DNA of 64,000 nucleotides from the NCBI RefSeq assembly GCF_032911445.1, contig NZ_JAWJEJ010000001.1, positions 2,480,001 to 2,544,000 on the forward strand, given 5' to 3'. Shown here piece by piece: positions 25,612-35,811 of the stretch; positions within the stretch are counted from its first letter, which is position 1; each line of letters opens with the position of its first letter. The notes beneath the pieces were generated by a model, which was not told the origin of the DNA, made no database searches, and saw only the letters and a program-made list of their open reading frames with translations. A program made the position numbers and the translations under genes. This stretch comes from Sphingomonas sp. HF-S4. GTDB taxonomy: Bacteria > Pseudomonadota > Alphaproteobacteria > Sphingomonadales > Sphingomonadaceae.

Positions 25612-26964
25612 TTGGCCGAGATCAAGAAGCTCCTGATCGCCAATCGCGGCGAGATCGCGCTCCGCATCCATCGTGCCTGCCACGAGATGGGGATCAAGAC
25701 CGTCGCGGTGCATTCGACCGCCGACGCCGACGCAATGCACGTCCGCCTGGCGGACGAGGCGATCTGCATCGGGCCGCCCGCCGCGGCCGAGAGCTATCTC
25801 AACATCCCCAACATCATCGCCGCTGCCGAGATATCGGGCGCCGATGCGATCCATCCGGGCTATGGCTTCCTCTCGGAGAACGCCCAGTTCGCCGAGATCG
25901 TCGAGGCGCACGGGCTGCTCTTCGTCGGGCCCAAGCCCGAGCACATCCGCACGATGGGCGACAAGATCGAGGCCAAGCGCACCGCGGGCGCGCTGGGGCT
26001 GCCGCTCGTCCCTGGCTCGGACGGGGCGATCAGCGACGTCGCCGAGGCAAAGGCCATCGCCGAGAAGGCCGGCTATCCGGTGATCATCAAGGCCGCGTCG
26101 GGCGGCGGCGGGCGCGGCATGAAGGTCGTCCACTCCGCTTCCGAGCTCGAAGCGCAGATGCTCCAGGCCGGCAGCGAGGCCAAGGCCGCGTTCGGCGACG
26201 CCACCGTCTATCTCGAAAAGTATCTCGGCAATCCGCGCCACATCGAATTCCAGGTGTTCGGCGACGGCGAGGGCAATGCGATCCACCTGGGCGAGCGCGA
26301 CTGCTCGCTCCAGCGCCGCCACCAGAAGGTGCTCGAGGAAGCGCTGTCGCCCGTGATCACGCCCGAGGAACGCGCGCGCATGGGCGGCATCGTCGCCAAG
26401 GCGATGGCCGATATGGGCTATCGCGGCGCGGGGACGATCGAGTTTCTGTGGGAAGACGGCGAGTTCTACTTCATCGAGATGAACACCCGGCTCCAGGTCG
26501 AGCATCCGGTGACCGAGATGATCACCGGGCTCGACCTCGTCCGCGAGCAGATCCGCGTCGCGGAGGGACATCCGCTCTCGGTCCGCCAGGACGAGATCGA
26601 ATTCCGGGGCCATGCGATCGAATGCCGGATCAACGCGGAGGATCCCAAGACCTTCGCTCCCTCGCCGGGCACGGTCAGCTACTTCCATGCCCCCGGCGGC
26701 ATGCACGTCCGCGTCGATAGCGGCATCTACGCCGGCTATCGCATCCCGCCTTATTATGATTCGATGATCGCCAAGCTGATCGTCTATGGCCGCACCCGCG
26801 AGGGCTGCATCCGCCGCCTGCGCCGCGCGCTCGAGGAGTTCGTGGTCGAAGGTGTCAAGACGACGATCCCGCTCCACCAGGCGCTGCTCGACGATCCCGA
26901 ATTCCAGGCCGGCAGCTACACGATCAAGTGGCTCGAGGAGTGGCTGGCCAAGCAAGAGGGGTGA
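25612..26964 (+). CDS. accC: Acetyl-CoA carboxylase biotin carboxylase subunit
   Basis: AccC (450 aa) carboxylates biotin on BCCP using ATP and bicarbonate. ATP-grasp features are plain: [11 protein letters not shown] near 163-173, the [18 protein letters not shown] stretch (residues ~285-302) with catalytic Glu and Arg, and PGYGFLSEN in the N-terminal domain. The start is TTG at 25612, six bases after the accB stop; length is standard. Confidence 0.98.
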   Translation: MAEIKKLLIANRGEIALRIHRACHEMGIKTVAVHSTADADAMHVRLADEAICIGPPAAAESYLNIPNIIAAAEISGADAIHPGYGFLSENAQFAEIVEAHGLLFVGPKPEHIRTMGDKIEAKRTAGALGLPLVPGSDGAISDVAEAKAIAEKAGYPVIIKAASGGGGRGMKVVHSASELEAQMLQAGSEAKAAFGDATVYLEKYLGNPRHIEFQVFGDGEGNAIHLGERDCSLQRRHQKVLEEALSPVITPEERARMGGIVAKAMADMGYRGAGTIEFLWEDGEFYFIEMNTRLQVEHPVTEMITGLDLVREQIRVAEGHPLSVRQDEIEFRGHAIECRINAEDPKTFAPSPGTVSYFHAPGGMHVRVDSGIYAGYRIPPYYDSMIAKLIVYGRTREGCIRRLRRALEEFVVEGVKTTIPLHQALLDDPEFQAGSYTIKWLEEWLAKQEG

Positions 26965-26972
26965 CCTCTCTT

Positions 26973-27080
26973 AGCCCCTCCCCTTCAGAGGAGGGGTTGG
27001 GGTGGGGCCTGTCCGCAAGCGCCGGACTCGGTGAGACTTACACGCCCCACCCCCAACCCCTCCCCTGAAGGGGAGGGGCT
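26973..27080. repeat. CCCCTCCC-type palindromic element
   Basis: Left arm AGCCCCTCCCCTTCAGAGG (from 26973) continues with GGTTGGGGTGGGGC to 27008; the right arm GCCCCACCCCCAACCCC starts at 27044 and ends with GAAGGGGAGGGGCT at 27080. The arms are almost perfect reverse complements over 36 bases. It separates accC from the S9 peptidase gene. Confidence 0.9.
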
Positions 27081-27144
27081 TATGCTCGCCCTTCCCCCTC
27101 CTCCACCACTCTGGCAGGATCGCGCCACAACCGGGGGAATCACC

Positions 27145-29070
27145 ATGAAGCGCCTGCTCGCCACCACCGCACTCGTCTTCGCCCTGCCTGCAGCGGCTCA
27201 GGTCAAGACCCCCGACCGCCCGGTCACCGACCCCAAGACCGTCGAATCTCCCGCCAACCCACAGGCGCGCAGCGTCCCGCTCACCGATATCGGCGCGTCG
27301 CGCAGCCTCGGCAGCACTGCCTGGAGCACCGACGGCAAGCACATCTTCGTCGCGACCAACCTCTCTGGCCGCACCAACATCTGGCGCACCGATGCCGCAG
27401 GCAGCTGGCCGGTCCAGCTCACTCAGTCCGACGACAGCCAGACCGGCCTCGCGCCCTCCGCCGACGGCAAGTATCTCTATTTCCGCCAGGATGTCGGCGG
27501 CAACGAGTATCATGACGTCTATCGCGTGCCGGTGAACGGCGGCGCGGTCGAGAACCTCACCAACTCGCCTGACGTGCGCGAGCAATCGCTCCTCGTCGGC
27601 CCGAGCGGCGGGCTGGTAGCGCTGGCGACCAAGGCGCGCGCCGAGGGCCAGACCAACCTCGCGGTGATGGACGCCACGGGCAAGGTGCGCGCGCTCACCA
27701 AGGAAGCCGACCCCCAATATGGCTGGTCCCCGGTCGCCTGGATCGACGGCGGCAAGGCACTTATCGCCAATCGCGACCGGATCGATTCGAAGGTCGGCGA
27801 AGTCTGGCGCGTCGATGTCGCCACCGGTGCCGCGACCAAGCTGATCGGCAAGGCGGACACCGTCTATGGCGCGGCCGACGCCAGCCCGGACGGCAAATGG
27901 CTCGCGGTCAGCACCAACGAGGGCACCGGGCAATATCATGCCGGCCTCTACGACACTGCGAGCAACGCGTGGAAATGGCTCAAGCCGACGCCCTGGGAGC
28001 AGACCGTCAGCGCGTTCACCCGCGATGGCAAGGCGCTGATCTTCGCGATCAACGCCGACGCGCGCACCACGCTTTATCGCTACGATCTGGCGAGCGGCGC
28101 CGAGACGGCGCTGACCATCCCCGCCGGGCTCAACTACCTCGCCGGCAACGATCCCCGCTCGCCCGACGGCCGCACGCTGCTGGTCAGCCATTCGGGCGCC
28201 GACTCGCCGACCAACCTCTACCTCTACGATCTGACGAGCGGCACGTCGCGCGCGGCCACCCAGCTCGCGATCGCCAGCCTGCTGCCCGAGGCACTGCCCA
28301 AGTCGCAGGTCGTCACCTACAAGAGCTTCGACGGCACGCTGGTCAGCGCGGTCGTCACGATGCCCGCCAACCGCAAGCGCGACGCTAGCAGCCCGGCGAT
28401 CGTCCTCCCGCACGGCGGCCCCACCGGCCAGACCCAGGACGGCTACAGCCGCTACGCCACGGCCTTCGCCAGCCGCGGCTACGTAGTGATCCAGCCCAAT
28501 TTCCGCGGCTCGACCGGCTACGGCAAGGCGTTCCAGGAGGCGAACTTCAAGGATCTGGGCGGCGGCGACCTCAAGGACACGATCGCCGCCAAGAAGTTCC
28601 TCGTCGACACCGGCTATGTCGATGCCAAGCGCGTCGGGATCTTCGGCGGCAGCTATGGCGGGTTCATGACCTTGATGGCGATCGGCCGCGCGCCCGACGA
28701 GTTCGCCGCGGCGGTGCAATGGTATGGCATCATCAATTGGCGGACGATGTACCGCGACCAGGACGAACTGCTGAAGGCCTATCAGCGCGGGCTGCTCGGC
28801 ACGCCCGAGAGCGATCCCAAGGTCTATGACGCCGCCTCGCCGCTCACCTATATCCGCAACGCCAAGGCGCCGCTGCTGACGATCCAGGGTGAGAACGACA
28901 TCCGCGTCCCCAAGGGCCAGGCGCAGGAAGTCCACGACATCCTCAAGGCCAAGGGCAATATCGTCGAGACGATCTATTACCCCGCCGAGGGCCACGGCTT
29001 CCAGAAGCGCGAGAACCAGCTCGATTCGCTCACCCGGACGGTGGCGTGGTTCGACAAATATTTGAAGTGA
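27145..29070 (+). CDS. S9 family peptidase (acylaminoacyl/dipeptidyl peptidase-like), exported
   Basis: A 641-residue serine peptidase with a signal peptide (cleaved near LPAAAQ). Residues ~40-380 form a beta-propeller of WD40-like repeats; the C-terminal ~250 residues are an alpha/beta hydrolase with the nucleophile Ser503 in GGSYGGF, followed by Asp and His (EGHGFQKR) near the end. Expected to trim short peptides in the periplasm. The ATG at 27145 follows a GGGGGAA site; upstream extension would read through the palindromic element. Confidence 0.93.
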   Translation: MKRLLATTALVFALPAAAQVKTPDRPVTDPKTVESPANPQARSVPLTDIGASRSLGSTAWSTDGKHIFVATNLSGRTNIWRTDAAGSWPVQLTQSDDSQTGLAPSADGKYLYFRQDVGGNEYHDVYRVPVNGGAVENLTNSPDVREQSLLVGPSGGLVALATKARAEGQTNLAVMDATGKVRALTKEADPQYGWSPVAWIDGGKALIANRDRIDSKVGEVWRVDVATGAATKLIGKADTVYGAADASPDGKWLAVSTNEGTGQYHAGLYDTASNAWKWLKPTPWEQTVSAFTRDGKALIFAINADARTTLYRYDLASGAETALTIPAGLNYLAGNDPRSPDGRTLLVSHSGADSPTNLYLYDLTSGTSRAATQLAIASLLPEALPKSQVVTYKSFDGTLVSAVVTMPANRKRDASSPAIVLPHGGPTGQTQDGYSRYATAFASRGYVVIQPNFRGSTGYGKAFQEANFKDLGGGDLKDTIAAKKFLVDTGYVDAKRVGIFGGSYGGFMTLMAIGRAPDEFAAAVQWYGIINWRTMYRDQDELLKAYQRGLLGTPESDPKVYDAASPLTYIRNAKAPLLTIQGENDIRVPKGQAQEVHDILKAKGNIVETIYYPAEGHGFQKRENQLDSLTRTVAWFDKYLK

Positions 29071-29084
29071 TCGGAGCGTACAGC

Positions 29085-29420
29085 GTGAAGGCCGTCATCT
29101 ACCACAATCCCCGCTGCTCGAAGTCGCGCGAGGCGCTCGCGATCCTCCAGGATGCCGGCGCCGAGGTCGAGATCGTCGAATATCTCAAGACCCCGCCCTC
29201 GCGCGCGAAGCTCGCCGAGCTCTACGCGCGCGCCGGCATGGCGCCCCGCCAGGGGCTCCGGATGGCCGAAGCCGCCGCCAAGCCGCTCAAGTCCGCCGAC
29301 GACGATACGATCCTCGACGCGATGGTCGCCGATCCGCTGCTGATCGAGCGCCCGCTGGTCGAGACCGAAAAGGGCGTCCGCCTCGGCCGCCCGCCCGAAA
29401 AGGTCCGCGAGATCTTGTGA
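29085..29420 (+). CDS. ArsC family arsenate reductase-like (glutaredoxin-linked) protein
   Basis: A 111-residue ArsC-type protein. The redox cysteine is Cys11 in HNPRCSKS, and the arginine signature RPLVE (near residue 91) matches ArsC substrate contacts. This is the ArsC branch rather than Spx. The start is GTG at 29085, after a CGGAG site just past the S9 peptidase stop. It overlaps the phospholipase D gene by four bases (GTGA). Arsenate reduction is inferred from family; no arsB or arsR is nearby. Confidence 0.88.
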   Translation: MKAVIYHNPRCSKSREALAILQDAGAEVEIVEYLKTPPSRAKLAELYARAGMAPRQGLRMAEAAAKPLKSADDDTILDAMVADPLLIERPLVETEKGVRLGRPPEKVREIL

Positions 29421-30868
29421 CTAGGCTGATCCGGCCGGGCACCAACGCCTGGCGTGTCGAGCAAGCCGTACGCATGTCGGTCATCGTCGATGCGGAAGAT
29501 TATTTCCGCGCGGCGCGTGATGCGATGCTCACCGCGAAGCACCAGATCCTTTTGATCGGCTGGGATTTCGATGCGCGCATCCGCCTCGCCGATCCGCCCG
29601 AGCAAGCGCCCGACGCGCCCGAGGAGGTCGGCGAATTCATCACCTGGCTTGCACGGCGCAATCCGGCGCTCAACGTGCATCTGCTGCGCTGGGACATTGG
29701 CGGGCTCAAGTCGATCCTCCACGCGCGCACCCTGGCGACGATCGCGCGCTGGACGCTCCACCCGCGCATCCATCCCAAGCTCGACAGCCATCACCCCCAC
29801 GGCGCGTCGCATCACCAGAAGATCGTGGTGATCGACGATTGCCTGGCCTTTTGCGGCGGCATCGACATGACCCGCGGCCGTTGGGACACCCGCGCCCACC
29901 ACGACGATGAGCCGCGCCGCGTCGATCCCGACGGGTCGCGCTACATGCCGTGGCACGACGCCACCACTGCGCTCCAGGGACCGATCGCCCGCGCGCTCGG
30001 CGAACTCTGCCGCGAGCGCTGGGCACTGGCAGGCGGCAAGCCGATCGCACCGCCGCCCCATGTCGAGGCATGCTGGCCGGATTGCCTCACGCCCCATTTC
30101 ACCGACGTCCCCGCCGCAATCTCGCGCACCCAGCCCGAGATGCAGGGCGAAGCGGCGATCCACGAGATCGAGCAGCTCTATCTCGATCTGATCGCGCGCG
30201 CGAAGCGGACGATCTACGCCGAGAGCCAGTATTTCGCCTCGCGCCGTATCGCCGAGGCGATCGCGCGCCGGCTCGACGAGCCCGACGGCCCCGAGATCGT
30301 CATCGTCAATCCGCAAGAGGCCGATGGCTGGCTCGAGCAGGTCGCGATGGATACCGCCCGCGCCCGCCTGGTCGAGGCGCTGCGCAAGCGCGACACGCAC
30401 GGCCGGCTGCGCATCTACCACCCATTCACCGCCGGCGGCGCGGCCATCTACGTCCACGCCAAGGTGTTCGTGGTCGACGACACCGTGCTGCGCGTCGGCT
30501 CGTCGAACTTCAACAATCGCTCGCTCCGCCTCGACACCGAATGCGACGTGACGATCGAATGCGCCGAGCCCGGCGACGCACTGTGCACCCAGATCGCCGC
30601 GATCCGCGACGATCTGCTCGCCGAGCATCTCGGCTGCGACGCCGAGGAGATCGCCCGGACGATCGCCGACAAGGGCTCGCTGATCGCCGCGATCGAGCTG
30701 CTCCGCCACCGCCAGGGCCGCACGCTACGCCCCTACGAGACTCCCGATCTCGGCGACGTCACCAAATGGCTCGCCGATAACGAAGTGCTCGATCCCGAAA
30801 ATCCGGAGGACCTGTTCGAGCCGATGGCCGGCGGCGGGCTGTTCAGGAAGATCCGCAAGCCCTTCTAA
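29417..30868 (+). CDS. Phospholipase D family protein with two HKD motifs
   Basis: A 483-residue PLD-superfamily protein with two catalytic motifs: HHQKIVVIDD beginning at His133 and HAKVFVVDD beginning at His347. Similar proteins are cardiolipin synthase- or phospholipase-like. No signal peptide or N-terminal helix is seen, so it may act at the cytoplasmic face or in the cytosol. The GTG start overlaps the ArsC-like gene. Confidence 0.9.
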   Translation: MTRLIRPGTNAWRVEQAVRMSVIVDAEDYFRAARDAMLTAKHQILLIGWDFDARIRLADPPEQAPDAPEEVGEFITWLARRNPALNVHLLRWDIGGLKSILHARTLATIARWTLHPRIHPKLDSHHPHGASHHQKIVVIDDCLAFCGGIDMTRGRWDTRAHHDDEPRRVDPDGSRYMPWHDATTALQGPIARALGELCRERWALAGGKPIAPPPHVEACWPDCLTPHFTDVPAAISRTQPEMQGEAAIHEIEQLYLDLIARAKRTIYAESQYFASRRIAEAIARRLDEPDGPEIVIVNPQEADGWLEQVAMDTARARLVEALRKRDTHGRLRIYHPFTAGGAAIYVHAKVFVVDDTVLRVGSSNFNNRSLRLDTECDVTIECAEPGDALCTQIAAIRDDLLAEHLGCDAEEIARTIADKGSLIAAIELLRHRQGRTLRPYETPDLGDVTKWLADNEVLDPENPEDLFEPMAGGGLFRKIRKPF

Positions 30869-30963
30869 GCTCCTCTCCTTCAGGGGTGCGGGTTATTGAT
30901 GGGGCAATTTGGGCTGACGCACCGGGGTGACGAACCGATGCGCCCCCGCTAAGGGCTGCGCCC

Positions 30964-33183
30964 ATGACTCAGATCACGCCCGAGATCGTCGCCGAGCACG
31001 GCCTGTCCCCCGAGGAATATGAGCGCGTCCTCCACGCGATGGGGCGCGAGCCCAACCTCACCGAGCTTGGGATCTTTTCGGTGATGTGGTCCGAGCATTG
31101 CAGCTACAAATCCAGCCGCGTCCATTTGAAGAAGCTCCCCACCACCGGCCCCCAGGTGATCTGCGGTCCGGGCGAGAACGCCGGGGTCGTCGATATCGGC
31201 GACGGCCAGGCGGCTATCTTCAAGATGGAGAGCCATAACCATCCGTCGTACATCGAGCCGTATCAGGGTGCCGCGACCGGCGTCGGCGGGATCCTGCGCG
31301 ACGTGTTCACGATGGGCGCGCGCCCGGTCGCCAACCTCAACGCGCTGCGCTTCGGCCGCCCCGACCATCCCAAGATGCGCCACCTCATCGCCGGCGTGGT
31401 CCACGGCATCGGCGGCTACGGCAATTGCGTCGGCGTCCCCACGGTCGGCGGCGAAGTCAATTTCCACCCGGCCTATGACGGCAACATCCTCGTCAACGCG
31501 ATGACCGTCGGCGTCGCGCAGACCGACAAGATCTTCTATTCGGCCGCGTCGGGCGTCGGCAATCCGATCGTCTATGTCGGCTCGAAGACCGGCCGTGACG
31601 GCATCCACGGTGCGACGATGGCCTCGGCCGATTTCGGCGAGGATTCGGAAGAGAAGCGCCCTACCGTCCAGGTAGGCGACCCCTTCACCGAGAAGCTGCT
31701 GATCGAAGCGTGCCTCGAACTGATGGCCAGCGACGCGATCGTCGCGATCCAGGACATGGGCGCCGCGGGCCTCACTTCCTCCTCGGTCGAGATGGCGTCG
31801 AAGGGCGGCGTCGGCATCGAGCTGGTCATGGACGATGTCCCCCAGCGCGAAGCCGGGATGACGCCGTACGAGATGATGCTGAGCGAGAGCCAGGAGCGCA
31901 TGCTCATGGTCTTGAAGCCCGGCCGCGAGGATTTCGCCAAGGCGATCTTCCAGAAGTGGGAACTCGATTTCGCCGTGATCGGCCATGTCACCGATACCGG
32001 CCGAATGGTGCTCAAGTGGAAGGGCGAAACCGTCGCCGACATTCCGCTCGCCCCGCTCGCCGACGAAGCGCCGCTCTACGATCGTCCGCATGTGCCGACG
32101 CCCAAGCGCGCGCCGCTCACCGACGTGCCCGAGAGCCAGGATCCCGCCGCCGACCTCGTCAAGCTGATGGGCTCGCCCGACATCGCCAGCCGCCGCTGGA
32201 TCTGGGAGCAATACGACACCCAAGTCGGCGCCGACACCGTCCAGCGACCGGGCGGCGACGCCGCGGTGGTCCGCGTCCACGGCACCGCCAAGGGCCTCGC
32301 GATCACCACCGATTGCACCCCGCGCTATTGCTTCGCCGATCCGGTCGAAGGCGGCCGCCAGGCCGTCGCTGAGGCATGGCGCAACCTCACCGCGGTCGGC
32401 GCCAATCCGCTCGCAGTGACCAACTGCCTCAACTTCGCGAACCCGCAGCGCCCGGAGATCATGGGCCAGATCGTCGGCTGCCTCGAAGGCATGTCGGAAG
32501 CGTGCGTCGCGCTCGACTTCCCGATCGTCTCGGGCAACGTCTCGCTCTACAACGAGTCCAAGGCGACCGGCGGCGGCTCGGCGATCCTTCCCACCCCCGC
32601 GATCGGCGGGCTCGGCCTGCTCGCCGACTGGTCGAAGAGTTGCACGATCGCGTTCAAGGGCGTCGGCGACACCGTGCTCGCGATCGGCGAGCGCGGCGGC
32701 GATCTCGGCCAGTCGATCTGGCTGCGCGAGCTCCACGGCCGCGAGGACGGCCCGCCCCCGCCCGTCGACCTCGCCGCCGAGCGCCGCACCGGCGACTTCA
32801 TCCGCGCCCAGATCGCCGCGGGCGCGATCACCGCATGCCACGATGTCTCCGACGGCGGCATGGCAGTGGCGCTCGCCGAGATGGCGTTGGCGTCGGACAT
32901 CGGCGTGCTGGTCAACGAGCCCCAGCCCTTCGGCATCGCCGGCTCGCTGTTCGGCGAGGACCAGGGGCTCTACCTCGTCACCGTCTGCGATTCGTGCCTC
33001 GCCGACTTCATGGTCGCCGCGCACAAGGCCGACGTCCCCGCCGACCCGCTCGGCCGCACGATCAAGGACCGCATCATCTTCGAGCTCGACGAAGGCGACT
33101 GGACGGTGTCGCTCGCCGACCTGCGCACCGCGCACGAAGGCTTCTTCCCCACGCTGATGGGCGCGGACGCCGCGCTGGCGTAG
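30964..33183 (+). CDS. purL: Phosphoribosylformylglycinamidine synthase subunit II
   Basis: PurL (739 aa) of the small, PurQ/PurS-dependent type converts FGAR to FGAM in purine synthesis. Characteristic stretches SEHCSYKSS near residue 35 and [19 protein letters not shown] (~83-101) are present. Length matches the bacterial small PurL rather than the long fusion. purS and purQ are not adjacent in this window. Confidence 0.98.
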   Translation: MTQITPEIVAEHGLSPEEYERVLHAMGREPNLTELGIFSVMWSEHCSYKSSRVHLKKLPTTGPQVICGPGENAGVVDIGDGQAAIFKMESHNHPSYIEPYQGAATGVGGILRDVFTMGARPVANLNALRFGRPDHPKMRHLIAGVVHGIGGYGNCVGVPTVGGEVNFHPAYDGNILVNAMTVGVAQTDKIFYSAASGVGNPIVYVGSKTGRDGIHGATMASADFGEDSEEKRPTVQVGDPFTEKLLIEACLELMASDAIVAIQDMGAAGLTSSSVEMASKGGVGIELVMDDVPQREAGMTPYEMMLSESQERMLMVLKPGREDFAKAIFQKWELDFAVIGHVTDTGRMVLKWKGETVADIPLAPLADEAPLYDRPHVPTPKRAPLTDVPESQDPAADLVKLMGSPDIASRRWIWEQYDTQVGADTVQRPGGDAAVVRVHGTAKGLAITTDCTPRYCFADPVEGGRQAVAEAWRNLTAVGANPLAVTNCLNFANPQRPEIMGQIVGCLEGMSEACVALDFPIVSGNVSLYNESKATGGGSAILPTPAIGGLGLLADWSKSCTIAFKGVGDTVLAIGERGGDLGQSIWLRELHGREDGPPPPVDLAAERRTGDFIRAQIAAGAITACHDVSDGGMAVALAEMALASDIGVLVNEPQPFGIAGSLFGEDQGLYLVTVCDSCLADFMVAAHKADVPADPLGRTIKDRIIFELDEGDWTVSLADLRTAHEGFFPTLMGADAALA

Positions 33184-33192
33184 CCAGATAAA

Positions 33193-33313
33193 AGCCCTCT
33201 CCCCCTTGGGGAGAGGGTTGGGAGAGGGGCAGGACGCCAGCGTCACGGCGCTCTGCTTCCGAATCAGGACACACCGCCCCTCTCCCCGGCCCTCTCCCCA
33301 AAGGGGGGAGGGA
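33193..33313. repeat. Palindromic element, CCCTCTCCCC variant
   Basis: Left arm GCCCTCTCCCCCTTGGGGAG with a GGGTTGGGAGAGGGGC tail, right arm GCCCCTCTCCCCGGCCCTC ending AAAGGGGGGAGGGAGC. Same layout as the CCCCTCCC-type but with CTCTCC cores. It lies 10 bases past the purL stop. Confidence 0.8.
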
Positions 33314-33380
33314 GCCCGCGCTTCGCAAACCCCTTCCCCCTCCGCCAATAGCAGCTAAGCTGCCCGGCCGGAGGTGCTCG

Positions 33381-33806
33381 ATGACCGCAGGCTATTCCGA
33401 CACGCCGCTCGCCGCCAAGCTGGGGCTCAAGCGCGGCATGCGCTGCTGGTTCCACAACATGCCCGAGAGCGTGCGCGCGCAGATCGATCCCGAGGGCGCG
33501 GGGATCGAGGAGCAGCCGACCGCGTCGGACGGGCTGCAATGCGTCCACCTCTTCGTCACCGAGCGTGCCCGGCTCAAGCGCGAGCTCGCCGCACTGCAGC
33601 CGCTGATGGCGCCCAACGGCTTTCTCTGGGTGTCCTGGCCCAAAAAGGCGGCCAAGCTCGATACCGACATCACCGAGGACGTCATCCGCGAGGTCGCGCT
33701 GCCGCGCGGGCTGGTCGATATTAAAGTTTGCGCGGTCGATATGACATGGTCCGCGCTCAAGCTGATGATCCGAAAGGAAAATCGGACAGTTCCGCAAAAT
33801 AGTTGA
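33381..33806 (+). CDS. DUF3052 family protein
   Basis: A 141-residue soluble protein resembling DUF3052: LGLKRGMRCWFHNMPE near the N-terminus, a Phe/Leu-rich central beta-alpha unit, FLWVSWPKKAAK (~90-101) and LVDIKVCAVDMTWSALK near the C-terminus are the family hallmarks. Function unknown; members look like small Rossmann-like domains. It is monocistronic, followed within 40 bases by the nitroreductase gene. Confidence 0.85.
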   Translation: MTAGYSDTPLAAKLGLKRGMRCWFHNMPESVRAQIDPEGAGIEEQPTASDGLQCVHLFVTERARLKRELAALQPLMAPNGFLWVSWPKKAAKLDTDITEDVIREVALPRGLVDIKVCAVDMTWSALKLMIRKENRTVPQNS

Positions 33807-33842
33807 CTGTTCCTTAATCAGGATGTGTGCATAGTATCGAAT

Positions 33843-34517
33843 ATGCCGCATCGCGATGCGCTTCCCTGGCGGCCCTATCCGCCCCTGACCGATGGCGAGC
33901 GCGTCGTGCGCGCGCGCGCGTTCAGCGATGCCATGTCCTCGCGTCGCAGCTGCCGAATGTTCAGCGAGGCCCGGGTGCCGCGAGACGTGATCGAGGCGGC
34001 GCTCGCCGCGGCCGGATCGGCCCCCAGCGGCGCCAATCGCCAGCCGTGGCACTTCGCGGTGGTTTCGTCGGACGAAGCCAAGTGCGCGATCCGCGTCGCC
34101 GCCGAGGAAGAGGAGCGCGCTTTCTACAACGGTCGCGCCGGGAGCGAATGGCTCGACGCGCTCTGGCCGCTCGGCACCGGCGCCGACAAGCCCTATCTCG
34201 AGGTCGCGCCCTGGCTGATCGTGGTATTCGCCCAGCGCCGCGGCGGTCCCGACCCTGATAACCTCAAGCAGAATTATTACGTCACCGAGAGCGTCGGCAT
34301 CGCCTGCGGACTGCTGCTCGCGACGCTGCACCAGGCGGGCGTCGCGACTCTGGTCCACACCCCCAGTCCGATGCGTTTCCTCAACCGGGTGTGCCGTCGC
34401 CCCGAGCATGAGAAGCCGCTGATGGTGATCGTCGCCGGGCATCCGAGCGCCGATGCAACGATCCCGGCCACTGCGCTCGACAAGAAGACGCTGGAGCAGA
34501 CCGCTAGCTGGCTGTAG
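33843..34517 (+). CDS. Nitroreductase family protein
   Basis: A 224-residue FMN-dependent nitroreductase/flavin reductase-like protein. SRRSCRMFSE near residue 34 gives the FMN-phosphate arginine/serine pattern, GANRQPWHFAVV (~60-71) and the C-terminal MVIVAGHPSAD complete the fold. ATG at 33843 is chosen; an in-frame ATG at 33825 would add six residues but has no better ribosome-binding site. The ATG lies only a few bases after a TAGTAT, so a leaderless message is possible. Confidence 0.85.
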   Translation: MPHRDALPWRPYPPLTDGERVVRARAFSDAMSSRRSCRMFSEARVPRDVIEAALAAAGSAPSGANRQPWHFAVVSSDEAKCAIRVAAEEEERAFYNGRAGSEWLDALWPLGTGADKPYLEVAPWLIVVFAQRRGGPDPDNLKQNYYVTESVGIACGLLLATLHQAGVATLVHTPSPMRFLNRVCRRPEHEKPLMVIVAGHPSADATIPATALDKKTLEQTASWL

Positions 34518-34525
34518 CCAGCCGC

Positions 34526-35737
34526 ATGGACACCGCCCCGCCCCCGCACGCCCGCCTTGCCGCGCTCGACGTGGTGCGCGGCGTCGCGGTGCTCGGCATC
34601 CTGCTGCTCAACATCGTCAGCTTCGCCATGCCCGAGGCGGCCTATGTCAATCCGCGCGCCTATGGCGGCTGGCGCGGCGCCGATCTTGCGGTGTGGGCAG
34701 TCAATTTCGTGCTGTTCGACGGCAAGATGCGCGGGCTGTTCTCGTTCCTGTTCGGCGCGTCGATGCTGCTGGTGATCGACCGCGCCGAGGCGAAAGGCGA
34801 GGACGCCGCCTCGATCCATTATCGCCGGATGGGATGGCTGCTGGCGTTCGGGCTCGCGCACCTCTGGCTGATATGGAAGGGCGACATCCTCGCGCATTAT
34901 GCGCTGGTGGGGATGCTGGCATTCGGCCTGCGCGATTTGCCGGTCGGGCGAATGCTGGTGCTAGGCGGGTTGCTGATCGCCGCGACAACGGTGCTGTCGG
35001 CCACGATTCCTGCCGCCGTCTTCCACGGACAGGCGATCGAGGCACTCAACCGAACCTTCGGCGTGCCCTCCGCCGCGGAGATCGCGCGCGAACTGGCACT
35101 CCATCGCGGCGGCTATGCCGCGCTGTTCCGCGCCCGCTTCGCCGAATATGCCACCATGCCGCTGACCATGCTGTGGCTCTACGGCCCCGAGACGCTCGCC
35201 TACATGCTGTTCGGCATGGCGGCGCTGCGCAGCGGCATGCTGCGGGGCGAATGGCCGCGCGAGCGCTACCGCCGCTGGCTCCGCGCCTGTTGGGGTATCG
35301 CGCTGCCCGTAGAGGCCGCGATCGCGATGTGGCTCATATTCACCCGGTTCGAGCTGTTCCCGGTCGCGCTGGGCGCCTGGACGCTCACGGTGCCCGTCCG
35401 TCCGCTGATGATCGCCGGATGGATCTGCGTGATCCTGCTGCTCGCCCGGCCCGGCGGCGCGCTGACCGATCGGCTCTCCGCGGCGGGACGGATGGCGTTC
35501 ACCAACTATCTGCTGACCAGCCTGGTCTGTACGACGCTATTCTACGGCTATGGCCTGGGCTGGTACGGGCACCTTTCCCGCTGGCAGCTCTACCTCGTCG
35601 TCGCCGCGCTCTGGACAGCGATGCTGCTCTGGTCGAAGCCGTGGCTCGCGCGCTTCCGATTCGGCCCGTTCGAATGGCTCTGGCGCAGCCTGGCGCGCGG
35701 ACGGCTCCAGCCACTGCGCGGCCCCGCCTCCGTATAA
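34526..35737 (+). CDS. DUF418 (YeiB-like) membrane protein
   Basis: A 403-residue inner-membrane protein with about ten hydrophobic helices. The N-terminal LDVVRGVAVLGILLLNIVSF and the later RLSAAGRMAFTNYLLTS are hallmarks of the DUF418/YeiB family. Function is unknown; the RGxAxLGI motif recalls acyltransferase-like membrane enzymes. Its start lies nine bases after the nitroreductase stop. Two tandem palindromes for the next gene begin two bases after its stop. Confidence 0.9.
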   Translation: MDTAPPPHARLAALDVVRGVAVLGILLLNIVSFAMPEAAYVNPRAYGGWRGADLAVWAVNFVLFDGKMRGLFSFLFGASMLLVIDRAEAKGEDAASIHYRRMGWLLAFGLAHLWLIWKGDILAHYALVGMLAFGLRDLPVGRMLVLGGLLIAATTVLSATIPAAVFHGQAIEALNRTFGVPSAAEIARELALHRGGYAALFRARFAEYATMPLTMLWLYGPETLAYMLFGMAALRSGMLRGEWPRERYRRWLRACWGIALPVEAAIAMWLIFTRFELFPVALGAWTLTVPVRPLMIAGWICVILLLARPGGALTDRLSAAGRMAFTNYLLTSLVCTTLFYGYGLGWYGHLSRWQLYLVVAALWTAMLLWSKPWLARFRFGPFEWLWRSLARGRLQPLRGPASV

Positions 35738-35738
35738 G

Positions 35739-35775
35739 TGCGAATGCCTCGCAATACCCTTGCGAATCGCTCGCA
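35739..35775 (+). promoter_or_regulatory. Tandem 15-bp palindromes upstream of bfd (Fur-like boxes)
   Basis: TGCGAATGCCTCGCA (35739-35753) and TGCGAATCGCTCGCA (35761-35775): each is TGCGA-N5-TCGCA, with start points 22 bases apart (two helical turns). They resemble iron-regulator (Fur-type) boxes of alphaproteobacteria. The position 37 bases before the bfd start fits an operator. Confidence 0.6.
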
Positions 35776-35811
35776 GTATCCGTAAGTCTCCTCTGGAAGC
35801 GAGAGGGTGCG

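Noticed and set aside
25108..26955. A 615-codon minus-strand ORF over accB-accC
   Set aside because: Antisense shadow; accB and accC on the plus strand are complete.
26971..28995. A 674-codon minus-strand ORF over the S9 peptidase
   Set aside because: Antisense shadow of a high-GC gene; low-complexity Arg/Asp/Gly composition and no domain.
30949..33348. A 799-codon ORF on the minus strand over purL
   Set aside because: A GC-rich antisense shadow; the plus strand encodes intact PurL with family motifs.
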